Assembly (NCBI RefSeq): GCF_004843725.1
Contig: NZ_CP039451.1
Location: 432,501 to 496,500 of the forward strand
Origin: Psychroserpens sp. NJDZ02
GTDB taxonomy: Bacteria; Bacteroidota; Bacteroidia; Flavobacteriales; Flavobacteriaceae
Length of the DNA: 64,000 bases
Direction of reading: 5' to 3'
The notes under the pieces are model-generated. The model did not search any database and was not told where the DNA came from. It was given only the letters and a program-made list of their open reading frames with translations. Made by a program: the position numbers and the translations under genes. This document shows positions 63,926-64,000 of this stretch, piece after piece (the first letter of the stretch is position 1; the number at the start of each line of letters is the position of its first letter).

Positions 63926-64000
63926 ATGCAAAACAGTCAATTACTTAAGATAGCAGAGGATTTTGGGAGTCCTGTATACATTTATGATGCAGATATTATA
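63926..64000 (+). CDS. lysA: Diaminopimelate decarboxylase, N-terminal 25 codons
   Basis: The window ends within the gene. The 25 visible residues, MQNSQLLKIAEDFGSPVYIY and then DADII, match the N-terminus of diaminopimelate decarboxylase (EFGSPLYVYD-type pattern), the last enzyme of lysine synthesis. The promoter box at 63903 supports the ATG at 63926. It would complement dapD at 29604 in the same pathway, although the two are far apart. Confidence 0.75.
   Translation, partial: MQNSQLLKIAEDFGSPVYIYDADII

Overview
The window is chromosomal DNA from a marine-type member of the Flavobacteriaceae (Bacteroidota). The evidence is its strong AT bias, about twenty gene starts preceded by the Bacteroidota -7 promoter box TAnnTTTG, an almost complete lack of Shine-Dalgarno sequences, three giant secreted proteins with type IX secretion (T9SS) type B sorting domains, the ruvX-def-DUF5606-mazG gene order, and typical family proteins (DUF885 lipoprotein, OstA-like protein, CarboxypepD-regulatory-like proteins). 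No tRNA, rRNA, insertion sequence, prophage or CRISPR array was recognised.

Layout. 1-9.6 kb: a radical SAM enzyme cut by the window edge, a FUSC-type membrane protein, a soluble dihaem cytochrome that looks like a CcoO/CcoP chimera, a small CarboxypepD-like membrane protein, a transglutaminase-like protein, a DEAD-box helicase and a DUF885 lipoprotein. 9.65-10.46 kb: seven and a bit copies of an exact 111-bp repeat carrying two small hairpins. 10.6-25.3 kb: stringent-response synthetase/hydrolase, Fur-family regulator with purA, OstA-like protein with an aminotransferase, a TPR protein, two back-to-back DUF368 (PopT-type lipid carrier translocase) genes with aroE, and a DUF349 protein. 25.3-30.4 kb: two unknown membrane proteins, then the minus-strand ruvX-def-DUF5606-mazG cluster, whose mazG 3' end is tandemly copied, and dapD.

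30.5-39.9 kb is a surface-glycan locus with alternating strands: a Kdo-kinase-like protein, a GT9 heptosyltransferase-like enzyme, four GT2 enzymes, a GT4 enzyme, a polysaccharide deacetylase, a TOD1/MUCI70 (DUF616) glycosyltransferase and a GT-like unknown. It most likely builds the lipooligosaccharide core or another cell-surface glycan. At its right edge lies a MACPF-domain lipoprotein with three DUF5648 repeats. This gene sits between a broken 5' fragment of sua5 (39911-39970) and the intact sua5 (41964), so the MACPF segment looks inserted. In gut Bacteroides, MACPF toxins (BSAPs) that attack LPS are encoded beside exchanged LPS glycosyltransferase genes that give immunity. The layout here suggests an analogous toxin/glycan-immunity module in a flavobacterium, and it is the main finding.

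42-64 kb: sua5, cca, a GNAT enzyme and haem A synthase; a pRiA4b ORF-3-like protein; a kinase-like unknown; an ABC exporter pair; three tandem T9SS type B adhesin-like proteins of 1114, 612 and 1605 residues; uvrB with a TerB-like protein; a DUF1456 protein; sucC; and the first 25 codons of lysA at the right edge.

Start sites. Five reading frames are given shorter than their longest open form because the promoter box or family N-terminus lies downstream of the first possible start: 19042, 22510, 35091, 47049 and 62175. Functions come from motif recognition by eye; no database search was run.
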